Assembly (NCBI RefSeq): GCF_041260155.1
Contig: NC_091936.1
Coordinates: 37,044,866 to 37,108,865 of the forward strand
Source of the DNA: Ptychodera flava
Lineage: Eukaryota; Hemichordata; Enteropneusta; Ptychoderidae
Length of the DNA stretch: 64,000 nucleotides
Direction of reading: 5' to 3'
Made by a program: the position numbers and the translations under genes. This document shows, one piece after another, positions 13,032-25,674 of this stretch. The notes beneath the pieces were generated by a model. It did no database searches. It was not told the DNA's origin and saw only the letters and a program-made list of their open reading frames with translations. The number at the start of each line of letters is the position of its first letter. The stretch's first letter is position 1.

Positions 13032-13769
13032 TTATAACACACCACACGCTCATGTTGTATCACGTTATAGTTTTTAATGTGTTTTGATATTTGCACCGCC
13101 ACAATCCATTGTGACAAGTTTACTTGGTGATATTTCCACAGCGCTTACAGTTGTACGTGATACCACTTTCTTTCAAAAAATATCCTAAGCATACCTAGCA
13201 ACAATCCTTGGTTGCACTTGAATCTTTTTCGTCGATGAGCTGTTCAAGTCCTACGCTGTTGGAATGTTGGAAAATGTTGGAAAATCTGTTTTAGAGAGAG
13301 GCTCGTCGCTCATCCCGGACGCACATAACGTTCTACACACCTGCCATTGTTGCAAAGTTGCAGACGACACTACGGTCACGTGACCGGGCACTTTTCCAAA
13401 TTTGGTCTGAACTATTTCCCTAGGGAAATAGCTTTTCAAAAAATACCCTCTGACGTCACTTTTGTGGATTCAATGGGACTAGACGAATCTATTTTCATGT
13501 GACGTATTCTGGCGAATCGCGACACGGAATGACCTTGTTGTGTGTTATAACAATTCCTAATGCAGGAGATTAGGCATTACACTCGAGAAAAATGGGACCT
13601 TTTTCTTCGAGTGCTGAAAGGGAGAGTTGCGAGATAGAGGGATAAAGCAGTACAGCAATTTGATTTTGATTGTATCAAAAGGTTTAATGTTCGATATTTA
13701 GTTATCATACTTGATTAATCGAATAACTTTTCCTTTCCATTTCCCAGTATACGTACATGTAATATTTAG
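13032..13769. other. Downstream flank of tyrosinase unit C
   Basis: No gene. A short palindrome, TATTTCCCTAGGGAAATA, lies near 13415. Confidence 0.4.
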
Positions 13770-14184
13770 TTTAATAAATGATTGTCCATTAAACTTCTAT
13801 CATTTTACACTATATCCGAGCGCGTTTTTCGTCGACAGATCCATACAGTACCATATAGTATCCTCCGATAACCTCTTCTAAACCTTCGAATAACAATGAC
13901 ACCCAACACAATAACTACAATCACCACTGCAACAAGTACGCCACCTGTAAAAGCTGGAAGATTTGAATCTTTAGCACGAAGAAGGAAGAATGAAATTTTA
14001 CATGCTCACTGTAATCCATGTAACAAAGCTACAGAGTCATCTTATGGTTTATTTTCAAATTAAGCATTGACTACAACTGTGAAGAGGATCATACGTTTAA
14101 TAGAAATACATAAAATGATACCCTTGTACGTAGCCTGCAAGAGAACGTGTCTTGAATTCTTAGTTATACTATTATGTTTACTAC

Positions 14185-14651
14185 TAAAGGCCCACTAGCT
14201 GTAATTCTTGAAATTTGCTGACCTCAAAATACCTTCCTATTCTCTCCTGCTTTTCTCTGAATTCCACCCTCTGAAGGGATATTGGCTTTGACTGCATAAG
14301 GACACCATTCCTTTGTGAAACATTTGACAACTTCATTCAAATTTTACCGGGCATTTTTCGCTGCCATTTTCAAACATTTGATACTCTGTGCAGTTGTGTG
14401 AAGATTTCAGTGTAGATACACAAAGCAAATATCCACGGTTTTGCTTTTTCGCATGGCTTGCGACTTGATGTTTAGGCAAACATTTAATTGTGGTGTAATC
14501 TCTATCTTGTTCAAAATTGCATATGCAGTCCCAGCAGGTAGATAATAACATGTGTATACACACACTTAAATTAGCACATTCTCAGAAACATATTTTAGCT
14601 GGAAAGCAAAATTATAAAAACACTGCTAAAGATACATCTAGTGGGGCTTTA
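14185..14651. mobile_element. DNA-transposon relic in intron 7 of unit C
   Basis: Inverted ends TAAAGGCCCACTAGCTGTA (left) and its near-complement at 14632-14651. The matching place in gene B's intron 7 (near 30.88 kb) lacks this segment, so it is a clean insertion with an empty site. A minus-strand open frame inside (14333-14563) is Cys-rich (CWDCICNFEQD), but I recognise no family. Confidence 0.7.
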
Positions 14652-15065
14652 ACAGATGTTTCTAAACTGTACGTGAAGAATTGCAGTTGCAATCCCTCAA
14701 ATTACGAAACGAATCACGAGTTTGAATAGAAAAGCGTATCCAAGTCAGAAGAGGAAAGATTAGTAAACATAAAAACGCTGCTGGAGAAATGATACAACAG
14801 TCAACGATATGGTTTTCCCTTGTGTTAACGAGAAATTTCATCGCAAACATGTAATGAGCAATTTCATAGCAAACATTTGATGGTTACAACCAGATACAAA
14901 GGACTCGTGTTCTGAAATTTTCTGATCGCATTTGTGTCAAACGAAATCGTTCTTGTTCCGAAACTTACCATGATTGGAAGTATGCCGTAGATTAGATGCT
15001 TCAGGCGTGTGATGTGCCGGCAACTGCTTTACAGACGTTCCATCTCCAGCTATTCTGATTCCATC

Positions 15066-15068
<3 letters not shown>

Positions 15069-15148
<80 letters not shown>
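15069..15148. repeat. (GA)n microsatellite next to exon 7 acceptor of unit C
   Basis: On the minus strand this is a (CT)n tract ending about 20 bases before the exon 7 acceptor AATAG/CTGG, so it supplies the polypyrimidine tract. Gene B has the same arrangement. Confidence 0.9.
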
Positions 15149-15154
<6 letters not shown>

Positions 15155-17266
15155 AGAGCGGGAGGAGAGAGAGCAAAATCATTAATAATATTGTAGTGGG
15201 CATATTTATTTCCTCTCATTCAGAATATAGCATGATTCAACTTACCATCCAAGATGCCTGAATGCGTCGGCATTTGACATTTTTTCATTCTTTTAACGGC
15301 TTTCTCCTCTCGATGTCTTTCAATTTGATCTAGCGGCAAACCTGTCCTAAATCGAGATAAGGCTAATGCTATGTAAAGCTAAAGGTTAATCTGTTGTCAA
15401 GGAACCGATAATATATTCACAATTTATTCTTACTGATGTCAGATCAAGCATAACATTATGACCGTGGAGAAGAGATATAAAATACTAGTCTGTGTGACGA
15501 CAAAGCCATGCTCCTTATCGGAAACGATGTGAATTTCCAGGCACATACAGCTATAGATTTTTGATCAATCACCCTATCTTGTGATAAATTCGTTCATAAC
15601 GGTCATGACAGTGAAATCTTAAAAGCTGCTACGAAAGTTGCGATGTTTTTCAGCATGAAAGTCCTAACCTTGAGAATCGATGTCATCGTAGGTATATCCG
15701 AAGTGTTCCGATCTCTGGAAGAATTCGTCGTTGGTGTACACGGGGAAGAAGGGAACCATGTAGGAATAGCGGCTGTGTCCTGTCGGAGTGGACTTGCCAG
15801 GGAATTCGTCACGTGACACTCTATGCCTAATGATGATGTTGAATAAAAAATATTCCTTGGCACAAATTTTAGCTTAATACGTTATTATTTATTCCATTTG
15901 TAAGCTGTCCACAGCTGGTACTAATTAAGAAAATGGTACCAGTTCCAAATTATTCATTTAAACTGGTTATTTTGCATTACGAAGAAACATTTTTAAGGAA
16001 GAACAGTTGCGGACATTTGTATTTTGCCTTCAACACCAGGCAAATATCATTTATTTCAGATATAACCGAATGGAAATGATTTTTTCCGTCCTACGCTTAG
16101 TCTATAGTGTAGGCTGTACATGATAGAATAAGACTAACATTTGCAAAATTAGGTAATGTGTACTGAGAAATTTTTTAGGAACTGCAGTAACCTCACGGGA
16201 TCTCATGACGCTGAGAAATGTCTTCACACAAAACACACGCTGTATGAGGTTACAAGATAATTGGGGCATATATCGTTAGCCATATTCATTAGCCACGTTA
16301 ACATCTAAACTGTGTTGTGAACTTCAATGAAGGCTCACGATAGGCTAAAACACAACATCGCAATTGACGATAGCATGCTCAAGCTCACCCAACCTGAACA
16401 CCGTGTGGTCTGTCTGATTATGTTGTTCTCCTGAATGAGTCGATTCCTCCTACCTTCGCAACCACTTGTCGAAGATTCTGTCGACGTTCGAATGATGGAG
16501 AAAAAATAACGGGTCGCTGGATGCAGTGGGCACACTACCTATCGTGCCATTCATATAGTCATGGACCAAGTTATGAAGCTGCGAAAAGCCATCGATGAAC
16601 AAACCTGTGCCATTTTCTGAATCCGAAAAACCTTAGGAATAGCATATACAAAATAGGAGATAGTATATGCATTCCGATATTCAAGCTTAGAATCGTGATT
16701 TATGACATCAAAGTGAGTCAGTGAATCGACGGGTAGAGGCTTGTCAAAGCCAATGGTCTCTTCGATTCCCGAGAGAAAGTGCGAGAATTCATGGCATGCT
16801 TATCCTACATAAAAACGCCAATAAAAGTGCATGCACCTTTCTTATTTTTCCACAAAACACAGGTATGTTCTCTCATCTTCAAGAATGTTTCGAATGCTGC
16901 AATGGGATTCACTCAAAGTATTCTTGAGATATCGGTACCCTATCGGAACGTCGTTAGATTTTCTGACACTGTGGGCGTAATACATTGCTTCTCTCGTCGG
17001 TAATTTTTTCCTCTACATTGGCATCCCCCTCCAGGGCTACGTTCAACAAACGGTAATGTGGAGGCATCTCGGTCATTGCTGCAAAGTTCTCCCTCTTTGG
17101 TCAGCTCTTCGAAATCATGGCACAACAATCGCCAGTTGCTGAATGAACCCGTAAGCGTATGGCCGTTCTTATCGCTTTCTCCAACATAGTTATCATTACA
17201 CACTGTGCAGTCAGGCTCCCCGGCCCAATCCCAGTAGGATATTAAGAAGTCTTCATCACCTGATAT

Positions 17267-19720
17267 CTGAAGATGGCAGACATGCAGAGATAACGTGCAC
17301 TACTGCCTTTAACAATACGTATTCAGATACATATATTTTCACCGTTTTTCAACCAAATACCCGTGGATAGACCCATTTGCCTTTGGCCAAGCTGTTGAGC
17401 CTGGAAAGGGTTAAGGTAATACTCGCCTGGAAACTGACAATTTCGAACACTCCCTCAAACTTTACTCTAGAAATCTGAAACTTTTCTTTTTCATGTATTT
17501 AAAAATGAAAGCTATGACTTAGAGTGCAAACTTTTGGATTAGAGGAACAGATAAGTTATATTTTACCGATACTTTGACATCCATGCCGGCTGCAATACTT
17601 CCTATCATGTTAGCTATGCCGGGAAAATTTAATTTTCAATGTTCACAAAAGGAATGCTGTTAAAACTTCATTTATTTTACGAGGTTCAAAACGAATTTAT
17701 ATCAGCAGTAGACACCTGGCAAGTGATGTCAAATTTTTTGTGTACCAAAATCTTTTTCCGAGGAGTGCCAGAAGCAGTAATTTTTTTCCAACATTTTAGT
17801 TTTTAAAGTCAGCTTAAGTTGCTTGTTCTACTACCTAAAGCATGTTGAGATTCACATCATCGGCTTGGCATTCCAGCCTATACACGTGTAAGCTGCATTC
17901 TTTATTGTTTAAATGTGAATTCTGGTCCGGACTAGAATTCAAATGTAATCATTTTCACTTAAAGATGCTGTAATAACAAGTTGAGTAGTAGGTGTTTCAA
18001 CGTACTTCGAGGAATTGAACAAGAGCTTGCAATCGACAAACACAGCAGATATCTGCGGTGAAAAAAAATCATCAAAAGTTACAGCTATTTGTCATTTAAG
18101 CAAAAATCATTTCCGATCCATGAGGAAAATTTTATCAGAAATAACACATTAAAATTGATATGTCTTCTTGTTAGTCTGTCAGGGAATGTCTTGTAACCAC
18201 AAACATTTCGGTGTGCTATACAAATCGTTCGACTCTTTTCTGAACTACATGACGTAAGGTCGCACATTCACAGATTGCCACAGCACACAATATCAAACGA
18301 TATAAAGCTCAATATGTGGCCTCGAGCTGTGAAGATTTAATATCAGGGAAGGACACCGAGTGCAACGGTCACGAAATCAGCCGTTCTCAAATATAGTGTG
18401 ATAAGATTCGGGCTATCATAACGGAAACTATTCAAAAATCCGGATCCCGTGGAAATGGTTATGAGGCAAAGAACTTCACGTTTATAGAAATGCAACTTTC
18501 AGTGTGACACGTTTTTCATTTCCCCGAAATTTAATCATAAAATTATGTTTGGAAAAGAAAGTAGATGATTAAAACATGGCATATGCCCGATTCAAACTTA
18601 CTGCTCCTACGTGAACCGCCCCCCCCCCCTCCGAGTCCCCAAGACCAAAGTTTGAGGTGGCGAAAATTTGAAAGCGTCATGTTTTCCGCTTTCTTAAAGC
18701 CCAAACTCATTATTTTCACACCCTCTCATGTACTTTTTGGTTTCGCTCATTTAGATTTTGCTGAGTCATCTTAGTCCAAATTCGATTATTACAGGAGAAG
18801 AATAAAAATATTTGAAGCAGAGGTACACCTACCGATTATTCAAGCAAATACACGGATTATTTCTCATGCGACAAAGTGCTGTTGTACAACTATCGAAAGT
18901 GCAGCTGAAAGAAAAGTGAATTGTCTTACTGGTACTGTAACAGCGCTGGTCTGGTGATCTATGGCACTTATTGGGTGGTAATGGGTGAAACGTGCGATTT
19001 ATGGCGTAACGTTGGATTTATGTCGTAATGTATGATTTATGTTGTCATGCAGGAATTATGTGTCGTGTACGATTTATGTCTATTGTCGCTTTCGAGCCGA
19101 TGCTTAAAGGCCAATCAGCTCAGTCGTAGACCTAATTTTGACAAAGGCATTGTTTGACTCAATGCCAGCTCATCATCGACCGAAGGCCAGTTCGGTTTGT
19201 GGGAAGCATCGCTTGTATTCAAAGAAAGTTATGCTAACCAACTGTCGGAGGTACAGAGCTACAGAGTTGATCGTCAGTAGAAATGTACCATCGAAAATGA
19301 CATTCTGTTCGCATGATAAGAAATAGACCGATACATTTATTAGGGAAATAGGTCGTCCTTTGCCAGGTTTATTGTGCAATAGTTTATTGGCTCGAACGAT
19401 CGAGTAACTCATTTGCATAGCAAACGTGTGATAAAATGCCTTTCTTAAGGACTGATATCAACGCTGAAATGTTGCTGCCATGTCCGAAATATTTGTATGT
19501 GTGGATTTCACATATCGCGACGATTTACGCTAGTTAACGCACAAATACTTCAAAATCAATGAACATTTAGTTCATAAGGACTCCAAAGATTAGTAGCGAC
19601 ATTATTTTGACAAGGAAGCCAAATCAGTCAAATTTATCAGTATGGAAATTATTTGAAAAATGGCGATATTTTATAAACTATTATTGCAGAGAAAAGTGAT
19701 GCAAGATTCCTGAACCTGCC
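17267..19720 (-). repeat. Duplicated intron-2 block, copy C
   Basis: Colinear with gene B's intron 2 (33677 to about 36610), starting at exon 3 and running to about 19720 with small insertions and deletions, e.g. the phrase TTATATCAGCAGTAGA. At 19720 it stops matching intron 2 and continues into sequence that in gene B lies about 1 kb upstream of exon 1. Confidence 0.75.
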
Positions 19721-20405
19721 ACTGATAGCCAAAAGATGCGAATGTACACGTCAAATGAATTATGAAATGGTATTGCGCCGGTTAGTTCGGTCAAGGATAT
19801 GTATATGAGGGACAAGATCTTCGGAAACATGCTTTACAGGACGTGAAAATGTGTGATTTATTTTTTGCTGTTTTTTTCTATAGACCAACGTTTCTCGAGG
19901 AGCATGTTAAATATGTTATGTCACCAATGTGCAATCAGGCTAGAAATTTAGGTTGTAACTCATACCTTTATTTTAAAGAAACTGCTGCGATACTATAACT
20001 AAACAGTTCCAATATTTTATATACAGAATGATTTATATTTCATATAAATATGAAAAAGCAATGATTTCAGTACAATTGAATCCCTTCTTTAAAATGTCCA
20101 TGAAAATTATTCACTTGATATTCAACGCGCGTTACGATTATCATGCATGAATATAATAAATATCGAAATTGGAAATTCATTCGCACAGCAAGAGTGCAAT
20201 AAATAGACCCTGAACTTACAGAAGCTTAAACAAAACTTTATCCAAGATAATATACTGATTTCTGTGACTGAATGAGCCAGTTGCAATTAGGAGTGCCTCA
20301 AACTGAGAATCGAAAACTCTTAAAGACCCCCTTGGAAGACTCGCCATGTTTCCCGTTATCATGAAACCTCGTTAATCGACTCAGTATATCGTATATCACT
20401 AACAA
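19720..20405. repeat. Duplicated 5'-flank block, copy 1
   Basis: Matches 39484-40100 and, in part, 27970-28397, including ATTGCGCCGG, GACAAGATCTTCGGAAACATG and CTTCTTTAAAATGTCCATGA. In B and D this block lies upstream of exon 1; here it directly follows C's intron-2 block. Confidence 0.75.
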
Positions 20406-20828
20406 CACATTTTGTGTGTACTTTAGAAGAAAATGTGTGTCATGAATATGAGAGTGAGTATAAATACTGATCCTAAATTCCCTGTATGTATATATATTCT
20501 TACACGCACTACACATACGTCTCAGTGCGATTTACATATTTTAAAAAAAGAAACAAACAAATACTAAAAACCAGCAACAGCAATAGGAGAAAACGAAAGC
20601 AAACAATGTCAAAATCTGTCAACACCTGTACCATTCTCGTACAATAAACAAAAGACGGTGATAAAAAATTTAAAAAAAATTAATTGATAAAAATAAAATA
20701 AAACAAAAGACGGTGATAAAAAAAACATTATGAAAGCAGCAGAATAAATTAAAAGTCCCAGTTAAAAAAAAATCCCAGTTAAAAAGTCCCAGTTAAAAAC
20801 CATACAGAAGATGATCCTAAAAACTCAA

Positions 20829-21583
20829 TCACAAATAGCACTGATTAAAAAGATGAGTTTTTAAAAGACGTTTAAAACAGTCAACAGATCTGGCGTTGCG
20901 AATCACTGGCGGCAGCGAATTCCACAGAGCAGGTGCACAAACAGAGAATGCTCTCTGCCCATATGCCTTATTAAAGGTCCCATGAGGTGGCACCGACTGC
21001 AAAGAGTCAGCTGATCTGAGATCTCTCACTGGGGTGTAAATTTCAAGCAAATCAATTAAATAAAGTGGTGCGAAGCGATGAATGGTTTTATAGGTAGTTA
21101 ACAAAATTTTGAATTTGGTGCGAGCACCAACAGGCAGCCAGTGCAGATCAATAAGAACAGGTGTGTGGTGTGATCGAATTTCCGAGTCCGTGAGACGAGA
21201 CGAGCCGCAGCATTTTGAAGTGATTGTAGGCGATCCAGCTGAGTCTTATTAACACCATACAGGAGACTATTACAATAATCAAGCTGAGACGTAATGAATG
21301 CATGAACCATCTTTTCCGTTGTAGGTTTGTCCAATAATGGGCGGATCTTGCCAATTCTAGATAGTGCGTAGAAACCTTTCCTGCAGACATGGCTAATATG
21401 ATCAGAAGCAGAACCGTCGTTGTTGAGTTTAACACCAAGATTGCGAACTGAAGTGGACGGGGCAATATCAAACTCGCCTATCCTAAGGCTGGAAATTTTC
21501 ACCGCATCTGATCTCAGGCGTGACGAAAACTGAATCACCTCTGTCTTATTATCGTAAGAATCAACATATTGGATCTCATCCAC
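20829..21583 (-). mobile_element. LINE fragment (CR1/L2-like), RT C-terminal part
   Basis: Two overlapping minus-strand frames. The first (21098-21583) has VRNLGVKLNNDGSASDHIS and QLDYCNSLLYGVNKTQLDRL; the second (20829-21104) has LTTYKTIHRFAPLYLIDLL and YGQRAFSVCAPALWNSLP. This is the classic C-terminal end of CR1/L2-type reverse transcriptases. A frameshift separates the two near 21.1 kb and the 5' part is absent. It may be a different portion of the same family as the 27.1-28.0 kb fragment. Confidence 0.85.
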
Positions 21584-21610
21584 CTGCGAATTTCATCTAC
21601 GCATATCTCA

Positions 21611-21612
<2 letters not shown>

Positions 21613-21654
<42 letters not shown>
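21613..21654. repeat. (AT)n microsatellite
   Basis: Uninterrupted AT dinucleotides between the LINE fragment and a dispersed repeat. Confidence 0.95.
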
Positions 21655-21656
<2 letters not shown>

Positions 21657-21900
21657 ACTATTTTATTTTGCATTATTAATCCTCGTTCTAAAATGGCATG
21701 GGTTGAAAGACTGACACTCAAAAAAGTGATTAAAACCATGATATGCAAAATTCAAATGCATTTTATTCAAAAAGCAAGAATTTAAAAGCCGAACAAAATA
21801 GTCATTTTGTTGTATAGAATTTAAAGAATATACAGTGCAAATTTCAGAAAATTTGACCAAGCCAGAGTGGACATGCTTTAGACAATATGTTAAATGCACA
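21655..21900. repeat. Dispersed repeat shared with 54.04-54.26 kb
   Basis: TTTTATTTTGCATTAT, CTAAAATGGCA and AATTTCAGAAAATTT occur in the same order and spacing at 54040-54260. The nature of the element is unknown. Confidence 0.65.
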
Positions 21901-22299
21901 CCACAACTTGTTAATACCACAGGGGCTCATAAGTGGTTATTGAAGTCAATATTACAGAGTTTTTCTTTCTTTTTAAATGTTACAAATAAACCACTGCAGC
22001 TGAAGAGCACAACATTTGTGTAGCTGTCTTTTGTGTAGCTTGTGCAGGGCAGGAAATAGGCATGGCTAGAGGTCACGGAACTAAAGGTCACATTTCTTTA
22101 ATCACTTTATTGCATAACAACACACTTCGGAAAGTGCAGTATAGCAAGAACAAAACTAAACATTGTATAAAACATTGTTGTCTATGTCTTTACCTGCAGC
22201 TGCTTGGGGAAACATACGAGGACGCACTATACATGCATCTACAACCACTTATGAGTCCCTGTGGTTAATACTCAAGACAACATGATGTTAAGACAGTCA

Positions 22300-25200
22300 T
22301 ACGCAATACTTTCCATACACAATACTTCCCATTTTAGTTGTGCTTGGAAATTTGAATTTTCGATTTTCACAGAAGGAATGCCGTTAAAACTTAATTTATT
22401 ACATGAGATTCAAAATGAGTGTATACTCCGCAGTATGCTTCGAGCAAGTGATGTCAAAGTTTGCGTGTAACAAAATCTTCTCAAAACAAAAATCTGCAGA
22501 GGAAAAAAATTATAAAAAGTTAAGACTACATCTCCTTTTAGCCGAAATCTTATCTTGTCCACTGCACGAGAAAAATGATATCAGAAATAGCGACGTCGAC
22601 ATTTACGGAACGATGTACTCTAGTCAGTTTGTCACGGCCATGTCTTGTCAACACAAAAAGTTCGGCGCACTATACAAATCGTTCAACTATGCTCACAAGT
22701 ATATGACTTTCGGTCGCAGGTTTTCAGATCGCCCGGCACACAAGATCAATCTACACAAAGCTCAATATGCAGCAGAGCTGTGAAGATTTAATAGTTTAGG
22801 AGGACGTCGCGTGCAACGGTTACGAATCAGCAGTTCTTAAATACAGGGTGGTACGATTCAGGCCATAAACTATTCGAAAACCCGCATCCCAATGGAAATA
22901 TTTATGAGGCAAAGAAGTTAGAGTTTGCAGAAATAAAGAGTAGAGACAACTTACCGTACAACATACTTTTTCATATCCCCTGTAATTTTGTGAATTACAA
23001 CGCTATATTACTTACTTTACATATCTTAATTCTCGAAATGAAGCATAAAATCACGTTTTAAAAAGAAAATGGATATAAAATATAACATACATGCGTATAT
23101 GGATGATTCAAACACACTGCTCTTTACCTGAACCCCTGTTCCCTCCCCAAGACGAAATTTTGACAGCGCTAGAATCTGAAAGCGTCCATATGTTTTCGGC
23201 TTTCCCTAAGTTCAAACTAATGATTTTAACACCCGCTCATGTATTTTGGAATTCACTTATTTAGTTTCTGCTGAGTCATCAGGAAAAAATCGATTATTAG
23301 AGGAAAAGAATAAAAATATATCGTTGCAGGGATATACTAACCAATGAGTGTAGCAAATATACATTAAAACGTTATTTTACATTATTTTTCTTTTTTAATC
23401 AAACTATAACGCCAAATGATTAAACAAAAACTAAGTGAGCGAAACCCAAAATACATGAGCGGGCGTTTTTTGAACAAACATTGATATCACGCACAATACT
23501 GCGTAATCGTCGCATATGGTACGAATTTGCGCAGGAAAAAAGGCTTGACCCTGTAACCCTTAACGCGACACGTTTCGTTTGTCATGACGTCACACATAAA
23601 ATTACGGAATTTGCATTTTCACTTATCTCGGCGTTTTTAACAAGAGATAAGGGGGAGCCAATTTTTAGACGTCGAAGCCAGATTCTGGACAAAACCTATT
23701 TCTCATGGGACAAATTGCTCTCTTACAACTATCGAAAGTGCAGCTGAAAGAATAAGTGCGATTGTCTGGCTGGTGCTCTATCAAGGTACTTGGTGGGTGG
23801 TAATGGGTGAAACGTGCGATTTATGGTGTAATGTGGGATTTATTTCGTAATGTATGATTAATGTTGTCATGTAGGAATTATGTTGTCCTGTATGAATTTT
23901 GATGTCGCGTAGGATTTATGCATATTTTCGCTCTCGAGCCCGCTGCTTCAAACCAAATCAGCTCAGTCGTAATTGTAACAAAGGCATTGTTGGATATGAT
24001 TGCCAGCTCCTATCACCAACTGAAGGCCAGTTTAGGTGTGTCCGAGGAGAGAATCGATTGTATTCAAAGATTGTTATGCCAAACAACCGTCATAACTACA
24101 TAGATATTGTTGATCGTCGGTAGATAGAAATTTACTATCGTAAATGAAAATCTGTTCGCAAGATAAGAAATAGACTGATACGTGTATTGGAGAAATAGGT
24201 CGTCCTTTGCCCAATTTCTTTTTGCAATAGTTGTAACTCATTTTCATAGCTAACGTATAATTGAATGCTTTTCTCACGGAATGATATCATTGCTTGATTC
24301 TAGGAATAAAGTGTTGTTATTACCGCCGGAGTATATATATGTGCGTAGATTTCATATATCGCGACAATTTACACTGGTTAACGCCACAATACTTCGAAAT
24401 AAAAGAATAGTAGTTTATTCGGGGATTGCTTAAACTATCCTCTTTTAAAGGGCCATTATTTGTAACTTTTGACCATTTTTTACCATGGAAAATTCCATGT
24501 TGGAGGCTCATATTTGTTGTAAAACGTTGTTTTACGAAGAAACAAACATGATTAGTGATGTTATAGCCACATAAAACTGCTAATTTTGTTCAAACGTGTT
24601 GCCCTTCCGAGCTCGTTTGTTGACGTCTGGCATGCTCAGCGTGCTGGGGAGAACAAAGATAATGTTGACGCCGCGATCACGCGATATTTACAAGTTCACG
24701 TTTATTGCGGGATCAAAACAACATTGTGTCGTGGATTGCCAGACATCTGGCTACGCAACGTGCTCGGACAATGGACTACGACGTAAGTACCGGGCATAAG
24801 TAATGAATATTTATTTTGAAATTGCTGTAAATGGCTCGCGCAGGTGCAGAAGAATGCCTATGTTGCAATCCGCGTGTCAACAGAGTTTGTATTTCTGTCC
24901 GGACAAAAATTGAAATTTTCGTTGTAAATCACATGTTATTTAGTTGTAGGGCATGTAATGTTTCCGAACAATATGCGATTCTATGTTATTTGACAGGCTA
25001 TTCAACATGAGCCAGTGATCATTTCAATCAAAACTAACGGAAAAATCTCCAGAAGATACAGCTAATGGAACTTTAAAATTAGGACATCAAAGATTGGTAG
25101 CGACGTTGTTCTGAGTAGGAAGCCAATTCAGTCAAATTTATCAATACGGAAATTATTTGAAAAATGGCAATATTTCATGAACTACTACTGAAAGAAAAAG

Positions 25201-25674
25201 TGATTAAAGATTCCTGCATTTCCAGTAAAAGACTTTGAGCTCCTTGTTGTCTGTGCAATTGTCAATGATTAATGTCTCGTCAGCTGTCGTCTGGTGATTA
25301 ATGCTATGGTAAAATTTAATAAAATATGCGTTTCCAGTAACATGTTAAAGTTAGAGTAGGTAGGTCAGAGGATATTCTAAATTTTCTTTTAGTTGATTAA
25401 GACCATTAAAATAAGGTAAAACTTAGAGAATTCACTTAATTTTTATGGAAAATGTGAAAAGAATGTCTACGGTCGGCATGATTTTCTACAGTTACGTAGG
25501 TTTGATTTACCGAAAACACCTCAATTTTTTTTATTTGGTCTAAGGGTCAAAATTAACCGAAATAAGTTCATTAACAATGGACGAAGCGGCAAATTAAACA
25601 TTAATGTAAATGCATCTGTTGGGAAATCTGCCTAATTATAACTTCGCTCCATTTCCATTCATGAATTGACATAC
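22300..25674 (-). repeat. Duplicated intron-2 block, copy D
   Basis: Colinear with gene B's intron 2 (about 33990-37739), running up to exon 2 of unit D. It carries an extra insertion at 24445-25076. It begins abruptly near 22300, short of where exon 3 would be. Confidence 0.72.
24445..25076. mobile_element. DNA-transposon relic in the D intron-2 block
   Basis: Inverted ends TTAAAGGGCCATTATTTGTA and the near-complement of 25057-25076. Gene B has an empty site near 36435 where flanking sequence is continuous. The ends resemble those of the 14185-14651 element, so both may be one family. Confidence 0.65.

Larger units (their letters stand above)
13805..17266 (-). pseudogene. Tyrosinase unit C: exons 3-8 only, frameshifted
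   Basis: Closest relative is gene B. Exon equivalents on the minus strand: exon 3 16877-17266, exon 4 16454-16631, exon 5 15669-15826, exon 6 15246-15341, exon 7 14969-15049, exon 8 13805-13968. Exon 3 is 390 bases against 391 in B: an added G in a GGGG run and a two-base loss downstream throw the second half out of frame into stops. The exon 3 donor, GAAG-GTGAG in B, reads GAAG-ATGAG here, so GT is lost. Exons 4-8 remain open and well conserved: CuB is readable (HNLVH, FFLHHSNVDRIF), and exon 8 encodes a membrane helix and a longer tail than in B, ending TRSDIV. No exons 1-2 are attached at the expected distance. A possible ATTAAA lies at 13770-13775. The disabled exon 3 argues for a pseudogene, although exons 4-8 decayed little. 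Confidence 0.8.

Noticed and set aside
15067-15261. Arg-Glu repeat protein on the plus strand
   Set aside because: Pure translation of a (GA)n microsatellite.
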